64,000 bases of DNA, taken from the NCBI GenBank assembly GCA_951799425.1, contig OX637402.1, forward strand, positions 1,054,501-1,118,500. Direction: 5' to 3'. The first letter of the stretch is position 1. Each line of letters opens with the position of its first letter. Source of the stretch: Ilex aquifolium (lineage: Eukaryota > Streptophyta > Magnoliopsida > Aquifoliales > Aquifoliaceae). Shown here one piece after another: positions 47,131 through 58,480 of the stretch. Made by a program: the position numbers and the translations under genes. The notes below the pieces were generated by a model. That model was not told the origin of the DNA. It was given only the letters and a program-made list of their open reading frames with translations, and did not search any database.

Positions 47131-47971
47131 TCTATCTGGTTCTTTAACGTCTGCCAGTCACAAAGACAGTTGAAGTTGCATCCGATGTGATCATGAAATA
47201 CAGGTACAAATACTAAAAAAACGCGATCCAGAAAAAATAATTTTTTTTTTTTTTTTTTTTTTTCAGATCTAAAACTAAAATTACAAATACGAAACTAGAG
47301 AAAGTATACCAAAATACAAGCGGAAGGAAGAAGATTTAGGATGAAACAAACAAATTAACGAAGAAGGAATAAACCCAGAATACATAGGATTGAGGAGGAT
47401 TATTTGGCAAATTATCAGATCTTACTGTAACAGCAATTACAACATAGTCATTGGAGGGCATAGCAAATTCACAAGGAATCTTATAAAGACAAATAGCCAT
47501 GAGAATCACAAGCTGTAGATATCAAATTTCAAATATATATATAAATGAAATTACAAACAAGCAATACTTACAACACTAGCACTAGTGGGCTAGTGGAGAT
47601 AAGGTTGTAAGGTACAGATCTGTTCATCTGCCGAAACCTACAAACAAAATACAACAATTACTCAACTCAAGGAATATCTGGGTTTCTCTGGAAACTCCTC
47701 ATCCTAAGTGTGAGAACACAAAGAGCACCCAGGTACACATACAAACATATAAGACAAATTATTAAACAAAAGACTGGATCGTCGGCGTATATGGTCATGG
47801 ATTTACAGGGGGTGAGTTGTTTTTACAGAGAACAGAAAGAACGACGACGAAGAAGAAGAGAAGAAAAAGAAAGAGAAGAAGAGAAGGGAAAGAGAAAAGG
47901 GGGGAACCAACACCGGTGATGGTGGAAGAAAAAGAAAAAGGTGGAAGGCCTAATAAAGGCATTCCTCAGAA

Positions 47972-48002
<31 letters not shown>

Positions 48003-48050
48003 AGAAAGTGTCGGCAGGAGCTGGCAGACAGAAGAAAAGAAAAAAAAGAA

Positions 48051-50815
48051 CCAATTCCACAGGCAAGTGACATGGCTTTCCATAGACTAATCGATAGGGA
48101 GACATGCCCAAAATTGTTTTAAAAGCAGTTCGGTATGCCCAGAGCGCATCAGTTAGTCTTAATGACCAATCTTTGCGATCTGGGTTCACCGTTTTTTCCA
48201 AAATTAATTTGATCTCCCGATTAGCTAACTCAGCTTGTCCACTGGTCTGTGGATGATAAGGGGTTGCAATTTTGTGAAAAATCAAGTATTTTTTCATTAA
48301 ATTCCAGAAGGGACGATTGCAAAAATGAGAACCCCCATCACTTATAATGGATTTTGGAATTCCAAACCGAGATAAAATATTTTCTTTTAAAAACTTGATC
48401 ACTGTTTGATGATCATTATTTCGGCATGGAATTGCTTCAACCCATTTGGATACATAGTCTATGGCTACTAAAATGTATAGATAGCCAAAGGAGAGGGGAA
48501 ATGGTCCCATAAAATCGATACCCCAACAGTCAAAAATTTCGATCACCAAAATTGGGTTTAAGGGCATCATGTTTCTTTTGGAAATGTTTCCCAACCTTTG
48601 ACATCTATCGCAAGTTACGCAAAAAGCATGGACATCTTGGAAAAGTGTGGGCCAGTAAAATCCACACTGCAAGATTTTTGCAGCGGTTTTTCGAGATGAA
48701 AAATGACCAGCAAAATGTTATTACCTGTCTACTTTCCTGAGCGGGGATGCAACGTCTTATGATTTGATCCTTACAGTACTTGAATACGTAGGGATCTTCC
48801 CAAAAGAAATTGCGGACCTCCCTCAGAAACTTCTTTTTGTCCATGGGAGTGAAAAATGGAGGAAGTGTTCCGGTAGCAAGGAAATTAGCAATATCAGCGT
48901 ACCATGGGGTTTCATCAATCCTGAATAGTTGTTCATCGGGGAATTTTTCATTGATTGGCAGTCCATCCTCATGAAATTCATAAGTTAATCTTGACAGATG
49001 ATCTGCCACCACATTTTCCACACCCTTTTTGTCCTTAATGACTAAATCAAATTCTTGGAGCAAAAGGATCCATCTCAAGAGCCTTGGTTTGGCATCTTTT
49101 TTTGTAAGCAAAAATTTCAGTGCTGCATGGTCAGTAAATACAGTAACAGAAGAACCAACAAGATAAGATCGAAATTTTTCCAATGCAAATACTACAGCAA
49201 GTAATTCCTTTTCAGTTGTTGAGTAATTCATTTGGGCATCATTTAAAGTTTTACTTGCATAGTAAATCACATGTGGCTTCTTATCTTTTCTTTGTCCCAA
49301 AACAGCACCTACAGCATAGTCACTAGCATCACACATCAATTCAAAGGGTAGAGTCCAGTCAGGAGGTTGCATTATTGGGGCAGAAATTAACATGCCTTTG
49401 AGTTTGTCAAAGGATTTTTGGCACGCTTCATTCCAGTCGAAAATGACATCCTGACTCAAAAGATGACACATAGGTTTTGCTATGGTGCTGAAATCTTTTA
49501 TGAACCTTCTGTAGAATCCTGCATGACCTAAGAATGATCGAACATCCTTCACAACCCTAGGAGCAGGAAGATTCCTTATCAAATCAATTTTTGCTTTATC
49601 AACTTTCATGCCTTCTGACGACACAATGTGACCCAAGACAATGCCTTGATTCACCATGAAATGACATTTCTCCCAGTTAAGCACCAGATTTGCCTCTTTG
49701 CATCTCATCAAAACTTTTTCTAGGTTAGCTAGACACAAATCAAATGAGTCACCATATACCGAGAAATCATCCATGAAGATTTCCAAAAATTTTTCGACCA
49801 TGTCACTGAACAAGCTCAGCATACATCTTTGAAATGTTGCAGGAGCGTTACAAAGTCCGAATGGCATCCTTTTGAATGCAAAGGTGCCAAATGGACATGT
49901 GAATGTGGTCTTTTCTTGGTCATTCAGAGCTATCTCAATTTGATTGTATCCGGAATACCCATCTAGGAAACAGTAAAATTCATGGCCTGCTATTCTCTCG
50001 AGGACTTGGTCAAGGAAGGGAAGAGGAAAATGGTCTTTTCTAGTCACCAGATTGAGTTTTCGATAGTCAATGCACATTCGCCATCCTGTGACGACTCGTG
50101 TTGGCACGAGTTCATTTGCATCATTTTTGACTATTGTGACTCCAGATTTCTTTGGTACAACTTGGGTTGGACTAACCCATTTGCTATCGGAGATAGGAAA
50201 AATTATCCCTGCATCCAGGAGTTTGAGCACTTCCAGTCTCACAACCTCTTTCATGTGAGGATTCAATCGTCGCTGCATTTGACGAGAGGGTTTTGAGTCC
50301 TCTTCAAGGTATATGGCATGATTACAAATTAACGGGCTTATACCTTTCAAATCAGCGATGGTCCACCCAATGGTGTTTTTGTGACTTTTAAGAACTTCAA
50401 TTAATTGAGCTTCTTGCAAGTCTGTGATTTTTGAAGAAATTACCACTGGGTAAGATTTATCCTCACCTAAAAATGCATACTTGAGATCAGATGGGAGCGG
50501 TTTCAGTTCAGGCTTTGGTGACCTGTCACTTGAAGATAGTGGTTTTGTACCACTTGATGAAATTTCTTCAAATTTAGGAGCCCATGTCCCCACATTGAAG
50601 GTAGGACACTCAATGGAGTTTTGTTCCAGAGAGTCAGATGAGTCAGATTTTGACAAAGTTGATTCACTAAGATCCTCACAGAATGAGTCATTCAGATGTG
50701 CTTGTATCAATGACTCAATGGAATTTATTTCTCCTACCTCCTCGTACTCTCTTGGGTGTTTTGCAATGTCAAAGACGTTCATTTCGAGAGTCATATCCCC
50801 AAAAGTCAATTTCAT
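48051..50815 (-). pseudogene. pol region of the Athila-type element
   Basis: From right to left it shows reverse transcriptase ([45 protein letters not shown]), RNase H ([26 protein letters not shown]), the linker [10 protein letters not shown] and integrase ([34 protein letters not shown]). These parts copy the RNA into DNA and insert it. The reading frame is not continuous. Sequence wording matches Athila rather than the chromoviruses elsewhere in the window. Confidence 0.87.
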
Positions 50816-50863
50816 AATACCATTCCTGCAATTGATTAGTGCATTGGAGGTTGCTAGAAAAGG

Positions 50864-53203
50864 TCAACCAAGAATGACAGGAATTGGAGTTTCTGAATGA
50901 ACTTCTGGATGAGTATCTAGAACAATGAAGTCTACAGGGAAGACAAAATTATCCACTTGGACAAGTACATCTTCAACAATACCCCTAGGAATTTTTACAG
51001 ATCTATCTGCCAATTGGAGTGTGGTGCAAGTGGGTTTCAGTTCACCTAAACCCAACTGCTGGTAGACAGAGAAAGGAAGCAAGTTGACACTAGCTCCAAG
51101 GTCTAACAATGCTTGCTCAATTTTGAAATTTCCAATGACACATGACACAGTGGGACACCCTGGATCTTCGCACTTTGAAGGGATTTTGTGTTGAAGTAGG
51201 GCACTGGCTTGCTCTGTGAGGAAGGCTCTTTTTTGAACATTTTGGCTTCTTTTGACTGTGCACAAGTCTTTTAGAAACTTGGCATAAGCTGGAACCTGTT
51301 GGATTGCATCCAGAAGTGGGATGTTGATTTTTACTTGCTTGAAAAGCTCGTAAATTTCAGACTGATTGTTTGCTTTCTGTATGCTCTTGAGTCTATGAGG
51401 GAAAGGAGCAGGAATAGAACACGAGGGTTCTTCTTCCCTTGATGGCTCTGGTTCTTGTTCAATCATGGGATCACAGTCATTTTTTTTTTCAAGTTCTGGC
51501 TCACTTAATGGGTTGGCTGGAATTGAGACTGGTTTTGGGTCTGGAATCAGCATGTTTCTGATGGACTTGTCAATCTTTTTACCACTTCTCAATGTGGTGA
51601 CAGTTTTGGCTTGGTCTTGTGGAGTTTCCATAGTTGATGGATTTCCCACCTGAAATTGGCCTTGTGGAGGCTTTGGTTGGGCAGGAAATTTTCCCTTCTC
51701 ATGTGTGCTCATGGACTGGGTCAGTTTTTGAATGTGGCCTTTGAGATCCTCAAAAGATTGTGTGGTCTGGGCCTTGAAATCAATAAAAGCCTGAGTAGAA
51801 CTATTGTTATAGCTCATTTGGGTTTGCATGAATTGATTCAATGTATCTTCAAGGCTCCTTTTGTGTGGTGGTTGATATGGAGGATATTGTGGAGGTACTT
51901 GAGGTGGATGTGGTGGCCCTTGTTGATGAGGATATTGTGGAGGTCCTTGAGGTGGTTGTTGTGGACCTTGTTGCTGATTCATGGGGGTTGGTTGTGTGTT
52001 TCTCCAACTGAAATTTGGGTGGTTCCGCCACCCTGGATTGTATGTTTCAGAGTATGGGTTGGAGTAAGGCTTGTTGAAATTGGAAATGGCATTTGTTTGT
52101 TCCAACAAAACTTCTTTGAATGCCGGAATGGTCGGGCATTCCCCAGTAGGATGCCCTGTTAGCGCACAAATCCCACATACTTGTTCTGTGGGAGGGACAA
52201 CATCAACTTGATGGATCTTTTTCATCTCTAAAGCTTCAAGCTTTCGAGACAAAGTGGACATTTTTGCTCTAAGATCATCATCTTCTCTCAAGACATACTT
52301 ACCCCCTTGGAAAGTAGGTGGTTTGGCTTCTACAGTGGTAGGAGAGGCTGAGTCCCACATTTGAGAACTGTCAGATATGGTATCAAAAAAATTGAATGCC
52401 TCCTCCGGACTTTTTCCCATGAACTCTCCTTGAGCCATCATTTCGACAAACTGTCGTAACCTAGTGGGCAAGGAATCATAGAAAAAACCTGCCAAAGTCC
52501 AATTTTCAAAAGCATGGTGTGGACAAGATTGGAGAAGATCTTTGAATCTCTCCCAGCTTTGATAAAAAGTTTCCCCTTCTTTGACCGAAAAATTCATGAT
52601 TTGTCTTTTGAGTGTATTAGTGCGGTGCAGAGGAAAGAATTTTCTGAAAAATTCATTCTGTAGAGCCTGCCAATTAGGGATTGAAAGAGATTTTAAAGAA
52701 TGTAACCATTGTTTGGCTTTATCCCTCAAAGAGAAAGAAAACAATTTCATTTTTGTCAATTCAGAATTGTCTTGAAATGTTCCACACACTTCTTCGAAGT
52801 CTTTGATATGCAGATACGGATTTTCTGCATCCAATCCATGAAACACGGGCAATAACTGCACTGTCCCCGGCTTTACAGTAAAGAGGGGAGCATTTTCAGG
52901 AAAAATAAAACAAGAGGGGACACTATTCCTTGTGGGATGTAAGTAATCTCGCAATGTTCGAATGTTGGGTACTTCCCCCTCTCTCACATGATCTTCACCC
53001 TGCCTATCAATATTTTCCATATTGAAGTTACAAGAATCGGCTTCTGATTTGGGTGAAGGTGGTTCAAGTTGATTTACAGACCCAGAAGATTCAGCAGGCA
53101 AATTTTGAAAGAGACGTTTGGTGTCAGTCATAAAAAAAACAAAATTATTCACAATAAGGCAAAAATATATACTAAAAGAGAGGTTTTTTTTTTTTTTTTT
53201 CAC
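50864..53203 (-). CDS. gag and protease region of the Athila-type element
   Basis: A long open frame of 779 codons. The gag core reads FHGLDAENPYLHIKDFEEVC, FSLRDKAKQWLHSL, EFFRKFFP and WERFKDLLQSCPHH. A CCHC knuckle CGICALTGHPTGEC follows, then a Pro/Gln-rich stretch and a protease-like LLDLGASVNLLPFSVYQQLG. It encodes the structural protein and protease of the retrotransposon. The start at 53203 (MKKKKKN) is the first ATG of the frame; the ATG of MTDTKRLFQ, 24 codons in, is an alternative. Confidence 0.85.
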   Translation of the reverse strand: MKKKKKNLSFSIYFCLIVNNFVFFMTDTKRLFQNLPAESSGSVNQLEPPSPKSEADSCNFNMENIDRQGEDHVREGEVPNIRTLRDYLHPTRNSVPSCFIFPENAPLFTVKPGTVQLLPVFHGLDAENPYLHIKDFEEVCGTFQDNSELTKMKLFSFSLRDKAKQWLHSLKSLSIPNWQALQNEFFRKFFPLHRTNTLKRQIMNFSVKEGETFYQSWERFKDLLQSCPHHAFENWTLAGFFYDSLPTRLRQFVEMMAQGEFMGKSPEEAFNFFDTISDSSQMWDSASPTTVEAKPPTFQGGKYVLREDDDLRAKMSTLSRKLEALEMKKIHQVDVVPPTEQVCGICALTGHPTGECPTIPAFKEVLLEQTNAISNFNKPYSNPYSETYNPGWRNHPNFSWRNTQPTPMNQQQGPQQPPQGPPQYPHQQGPPHPPQVPPQYPPYQPPHKRSLEDTLNQFMQTQMSYNNSSTQAFIDFKAQTTQSFEDLKGHIQKLTQSMSTHEKGKFPAQPKPPQGQFQVGNPSTMETPQDQAKTVTTLRSGKKIDKSIRNMLIPDPKPVSIPANPLSEPELEKKNDCDPMIEQEPEPSREEEPSCSIPAPFPHRLKSIQKANNQSEIYELFKQVKINIPLLDAIQQVPAYAKFLKDLCTVKRSQNVQKRAFLTEQASALLQHKIPSKCEDPGCPTVSCVIGNFKIEQALLDLGASVNLLPFSVYQQLGLGELKPTCTTLQLADRSVKIPRGIVEDVLVQVDNFVFPVDFIVLDTHPEVHSETPIPVILG

Positions 53204-53232
53204 CTTTTTCTAAAAAGAGCACCTTTTATGAT

Positions 53233-53250
53233 TCCCCGGCAACGGCGCCA
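53233..53250 (-). other. primer-binding site, tRNA-Asp type (Athila)
   Basis: On the minus strand TGGCGCCGTTGCCGGGGA, six bases after the LTR, is complementary to the 3' end of plant tRNA-Asp, the primer known for Athila. The same site is at 59631-59648 in the inverted copy. Confidence 0.9.
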
Positions 53251-53256
53251 AAAACT

Positions 53257-56200
53257 TGACTTGATCCGAAATGTGTACACCCAAGTGCAGGCGGTCAAGT
53301 TGTAGTAATAATCTGGTTTGAGTCCAGAGTCGAATCCTCAGGGAACTATGGTTGGTGTTCTTTGAAGTAAATAGTGAGAAAGACTTGTAATTGGAAATAT
53401 TATGATTTTGAAGTTGTGGGAAGTTTTGGATAGAATGTAAGATTCTTTCCAATGGGTATTTTGCTAGACAAAATATAAGATGATTAAATGTAACAAACAC
53501 TCTTTGGTTCGGGAATCAGAATATGTAGTTGATTGTCCGGTGCATTATGTTTGTGCTTTATAACTCAATTAACTCCCGTGTCAACGGCAAATTAATCGGA
53601 AGATAGGAATGAAGTGCAATAATTGTGGACATTGAAAGTTTGTCATGAAGAGTTAGTTAGGGTACTTGCCTTGAATCAATGGATCTTTCCATGTAGGAGT
53701 CATCCATTTATCATAGAAAGATCCGTTGATTATACAAAGTACCTTTACTTTGCTAGGTGCATTCAATCACCCAAAAATCAAGTGGAGTATAGAACATTTA
53801 AGCATAAAGGTGATACACAAACATAATGTCCGGATTAATCTTTTACATATCTATCATCCCTTCCCAAAGAGTGAATGAGGACTACTCACCCTTCATAGCT
53901 ATGGTAAAGCTAGAATGATGAATGGTACTCATCCCCAAAAGGTGTTACAAAGTAAAATGCTCAAGCACTAGAAGTGAAATGCTTTAAAGTAAAATAGCTA
54001 AACAAGGAGCCGATCTTCGACAAAGAATGAGTGAATCACGTTCCACCCTTCACGGCTTTGGTAAAGCTCTAGAAAAGTGGAAGAGTTTCACTCCTCTAAG
54101 GGGAAGAAGGAAGCTCCAACAATGGAAGTAAAAGAAAACAATACTTAAATTAAAAGAAAACAATAAATACTTGGTGTTTAATCCACAACCAAGAGATGAT
54201 AATACATAAAAGAAAACAACAACTTCTTGGTGTTTAATCCACAACCAAGATATAATAAAAACATAAAAGAAAACAATAACTTCTTGGTGTTTAATTCACA
54301 ACCAAGATCTAATAAAAAGAAAACAACAACTTCTTGGTGTTTAATTCACAACCAAGATCTAATAAAAAGAAAACAACAACTTCTTGGTGTTTAATTCACA
54401 ACCAAGATCTAATAAAAAGAAAACAATAACTCAAGAAAGTAAATAAAGCAATAATACTTGAAAGATGATTCAAGAAAAAGATTCAAGACCTTTGGAGTGT
54501 TTTCCACTAGGAAGAAATGTTCTTTACAAGAAAAATGAAACAAGAGAAGGATGCCCATTACAAGCCCCCAAGGGGGGTATTTATAGGCATCCAAATTACA
54601 AATATCCTAAAAGATATTTATCCTAAAATATATTTAATTACAAATATCCTAAAAGATATTTATCCTAAAAGATATTTAATTACAAATATCCTAAAAGATA
54701 TTTAATTACAAATATCCTAAAAGATATTTAATTACAAATATCCTAAAATATATTTAAATATCCTAAAAGATATTTAAATACAAATATCCTAAAAGATATT
54801 TATTTACAAATATCAAGAAGATCTTGATTTACACTTTGATCTCCCTTTGTTTTGAGCTTTAATAATTTACGCCCTATGCTTTGATAAGTTGCTCTCCATG
54901 CTTTGATAATTGGCTCCCGTCGTTTTGACGCATAAAAACCTGAAAAGAACAACATTCAATGCATTATCCTTAATTCACACATTAACCCTAATTAGATTTA
55001 TTTTGACTATTTTAACTTTATTTAATTACACAATTGACCTTTTAATTTAATTACATTTTGCATTAATTAGGGTTAATCACACCCCCCAACCTAAACATTA
55101 CTAGTCCCTAGTAATAAATAACAGCATAACAAAATCACTTTCGTAGATAACACGATTGCATTTAGCATATGCAATAAGCCGTTAAACCCCTAGGTGATTC
55201 CTAGTGGACGAGTTTTGTCTCGTGAAGGTTTTCAGTGAAGCTACCTACAAACTCCATTTGAAAAAAATGTGTATATACATTAGCACCATGATAGCTGAGA
55301 CGCCGAAATTTTTTTTTTTTTAGCAAAATAAAACACTTCTCTGTCATTGGTACGTAATATATGCAAAAATAAACACTTGTTATATTGGTATTTGAAATTC
55401 CCTATGTAGTAAGAATGATCATTCTAGCAACAAGAATTGTTATATAACAAACACTCCACTTTACTACCTTCCATGGATAGCTTCGATTTCACAAACCTCT
55501 CGTAGAATGCTCTCAGCAAAAATTCACTCCGATTATAGTGACTTGTCTCTCACGGGGCATGTGATCAGAAGGTGGCCAATCGAAAAATCACATGCACAAT
55601 TAGGAAGGGAGTGAAGTTTAAGGAAACAAACTAATCATGTTTGGCATAATCTCATGAAGGAATATTGATGCAATTTAAAGAAATACTATTTATCATACCC
55701 CAATTTTGATTGACAACACACGCATGTAACAGACTTGAGATCAATTAGGGCTTTTCATAGGTTGTAGCGTGGCCAGAGGTCAGTGGCTAATGAAATGACG
55801 TCAATGATTTTCAAAAGCTATCCTTTCATTCTGTAATGTAACACACTTCTTTCTAGCTTTTCGACATTTTGCCCAGAAATGATTTCTTTTTTTTTTTTTC
55901 AATTGTTCCCATTGATTCTCCTTGTCATCGAAAAGTAATCTCCACAGTTTTCCCCATTTCCTTGCATTTCTGTGTCATATTGATTTATAAGAATGTGCAA
56001 GAAAATTAGATAGCAATGGTGTGTCCAGTATGTTTTCTTGTGGCTTGGTAAATATTTGGGTTTATCAAAGAAGAAATCATACATTGAGGGCTCAAACATG
56101 GCTGACTAGGGAAATAATTTTGCAGAAAAAAATGGCTAAGGCTCAATATCAAATCAAAGATGGCCTAAAATCCTTTCTCAAGTATGTGAACATGTATGTG

Positions 56201-58480
56201 TCGTATGAACAGATTTCTTGGGGATATGTCAACAGATTACCTTAATTGCATCAATCAAAGCAAATTTAATGAGATTATTCAGAAATAGAGAGTGAAAGAC
56301 CTTACTTGAATAAATATTAATTATCTCTCAAAAGTATGATAAGGCTCAAAACTTACCATGGTATTCTTTATCATCTCCACTGGTAATGTCAGGTTTTTCA
56401 TGGAATGTCGGTTATATACCAATTCTATTTTCGAGTCTGGTCATTCTGTACCTTAAGAATAACAAATAGCAATATACATTTGACATTTAAGCATAGAGAA
56501 AATACCATTTTTCAAGGAAGTGAGTTTTTTTTATTTTTTTTTAAAGAAGAAGAAATAAAATTCAAAATTATAAACATACTCATTTATCTATGAAAATTGA
56601 AAGAAGACTAGATGCACCAATTAAACTTGAAAAACTATGGCGTCTCAGGATAAAATCCCTACCCACACTACAGGTTGGCATTTTAGGACATTCCTTACTC
56701 AGCCCACATACTCATTTATCTATGAAAATTGAAAGAAGATAAAATGCACAAATTGAACTTGGAAATTTATGGCGTCTCAGGATCAAATCCCTACCTACAC
56801 TGTTAGTTGGTAGTTCGGGACGTTCCTTACTCGGCCCACATTTTTATTTCAACAACAAGACTTTGTACAAAACTATTTTACAAAAGAGTTCAGACCCTTA
56901 ACCTTCATTCCAAAACACATTTTTCCACAGCTTTGTTTTTATAGTCAAAATCTAATCCGAGTCATCGCTTGGATCTATGTCATTATCAGTGACCCTTCCA
57001 ACTTCTTGTCGCACATAACTTGTAAGTCCTGGACTGGCATAAGATGGCGTGTCAGGATAATCCTTACTCAGCCCATACACTATCCAGTTTAATCGATCGG
57101 TTGCACGACCCGAAATTGGTTCAGAACACTGATTATGTTTTTTCATATGAAATATCCTGCCACAATGGTAACAAGCACCCAGTCGTTTGGAACGACGATG
57201 TTTAGCAAAATTGCTTCTGCCACACAATGGTTGTTGTTGTTTCTCTCGGATCTCAATTTTTCTCACATCCCTTGCTTTTCTCATTATCACAGCATGCACA
57301 TCAGATGGGAAAATGCGTAGAACTCCTAGACTAAACCAAAAAAGTTTAGGATCCATGTTTGCTAAGACTAAAGACATTCTATCTGGTTCTTTAACGTCTG
57401 CCAGTCACAAAGACAGTTGAAGCTGCATCCGATGTGATCATGAAATACAGGTACAAATACTAAAAAAACGCGATCCAGAAAAAATAAATTTTTTTATTTT
57501 TTTTCAGATCTAAAACAAAAATTACAAATACGAAACTAGAGAAAGTATACCAAAATACAAGCGGAAGGAAGAAGATTTAGGATGAAACAAACAAATTAAC
57601 GAAGAAGGAATAAACCCAGAATACATAGGATTGAGGAGGATTATTTGGCAAATTATCAGATCTTACTGTAACAGCAATTACAACATAGTCATTGGAGGGC
57701 ATAGCAAATTCACAAGGAATCTTATAAAGACAAATAGCCATGAGAATCACAAGCTGTAGATATCAAATTTCAAATATATATATAAATGAAATTACAAACA
57801 AGCAATACTTACAACACTAGCACTAGTGGGCTAATGGAGATAAGGTTGTAAGGTACAGATCTGTTCATCTGCCGAAACCTACAAACAAAATACAACAATT
57901 ACTCAACTCAAGGAATATTTGGGTTTCTCTGGAAACTCCTCATCCTAAGTGTGAGAACACAAAGAGCACCCAGGTACACATACAAACATATAAGACAAAT
58001 TATTAAACAAAAGACTGGATCGTCGGCGTATATGGTCATGGATTTACAGGGGGTGAGTTGTTTTTACAGAGAACAGAAAGAACGACGACGAAGAAGAAGA
58101 GAAGAAAAAGAAAGAGAAGAAGAGAAGGGAAAGAGAAAAGGGGGGAACCAACACCGGTGATGGTGGAAGAAAAAGAAAAAGGTGGAAGGCCTAATAAAGG
58201 CATTCCTCAGAATTTTTTTTTTTAATATAAGAAAGTGTCGGCAGGAGCTGGCAGGCAGAAGAAAAGAAAAAAAAGAAGAAGAAAGGCAGTGGGAGGCCCC
58301 CCCCCCTTTTTTTTTTCTAACTTTACTTTCGGCAGTGTCGGCAGGCGCAATAATAGCAGCAGGCGCAATAATGGTGCATAGTAATAAAAATGAGTAGGGT
58401 AAGAGAACACCTCGCACTTGAGCTTTGACCCATGCACCGATATCTGAAACTAGGAACAACAAAATTATACAACAAAAGAA
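53257..58480 (-). repeat. 5' LTR of the Athila-type element (right end uncertain)
   Basis: 53257-58277 matches the left LTR. The next 203 bases (58278-58480) have no counterpart there and may be the outer LTR end or unrelated junction DNA. They contain a C10 run and a duplicated GGCGCAATAAT motif. The first 1,144 bases (53257-54400) are the inner end of the large inverted repeat. Confidence 0.82.
56952..57377 (-). CDS. 141-codon open frame inside the Athila 5' LTR, unknown function
   Basis: Second copy of the frame at 46705-47130, with two amino-acid differences by eye (ASMDPK/ANMDPK and YGQSK/YGLSK). The basic region, CYHCGRIFHMKKHNQC cluster and acidic tail are kept. Because LTR copies are identical at insertion, the similarity by itself does not prove selection. 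Confidence 0.4.
   Translation of the reverse strand: MSLVLANMDPKLFWFSLGVLRIFPSDVHAVIMRKARDVRKIEIREKQQQPLCGRSNFAKHRRSKRLGACYHCGRIFHMKKHNQCSEPISGRATDRLNWIVYGLSKDYPDTPSYASPGLTSYVRQEVGRVTDNDIDPSDDSD

Larger units (their letters stand above)
43069..48050 (-). repeat. 3' LTR of the Athila-type element
   Basis: Matches 53257-58277 almost base for base. On the minus strand it ends GGATCAAGTCA. It carries a ~50-bp tandem repeat (about 43965-44195, four units), an AAATATCCTAAAAGATATT array (about 44364-44565), a 132-bp tandem duplication and a 141-codon open frame. Confidence 0.88.
48879..54400. repeat. large inverted repeat, left arm
   Basis: Its reverse complement is 58481-64000, and position 64000 pairs with 48879. 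It spans part of Athila pol, gag, the primer site and 1,144 bases of LTR. The arms are highly similar but not identical, with a spacer of 4,080 bases between them. The true outer end is unknown because the right arm runs off the window. Confidence 0.95.
43069..58480 (-). mobile_element. Athila-type Ty3/Gypsy element on the minus strand
   Basis: Read on the minus strand, the order is 5' LTR at the right (53257 to about 58480), tRNA-Asp type primer site, gag, protease, reverse transcriptase, RNase H, part of integrase, and 3' LTR at the left (43069-48050). The primer site and the reverse transcriptase wording ([20 protein letters not shown]) point to Athila. No env-like part was seen and the element is broken (about two breaks by eye). 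The LTRs, near 5 kb, seem long for the group. They are nearly identical, so the insertion is recent. It sits in Tekay-type copy 2. The right end is uncertain because an inverted copy adjoins it. Confidence 0.87.

Noticed and set aside
51656-52162. 168-codon Trp-rich open frame on the plus strand
   Set aside because: Antisense shadow of the Pro/Gln-rich part of Athila gag; the same shadow appears at 60843-61223 in the inverted copy.
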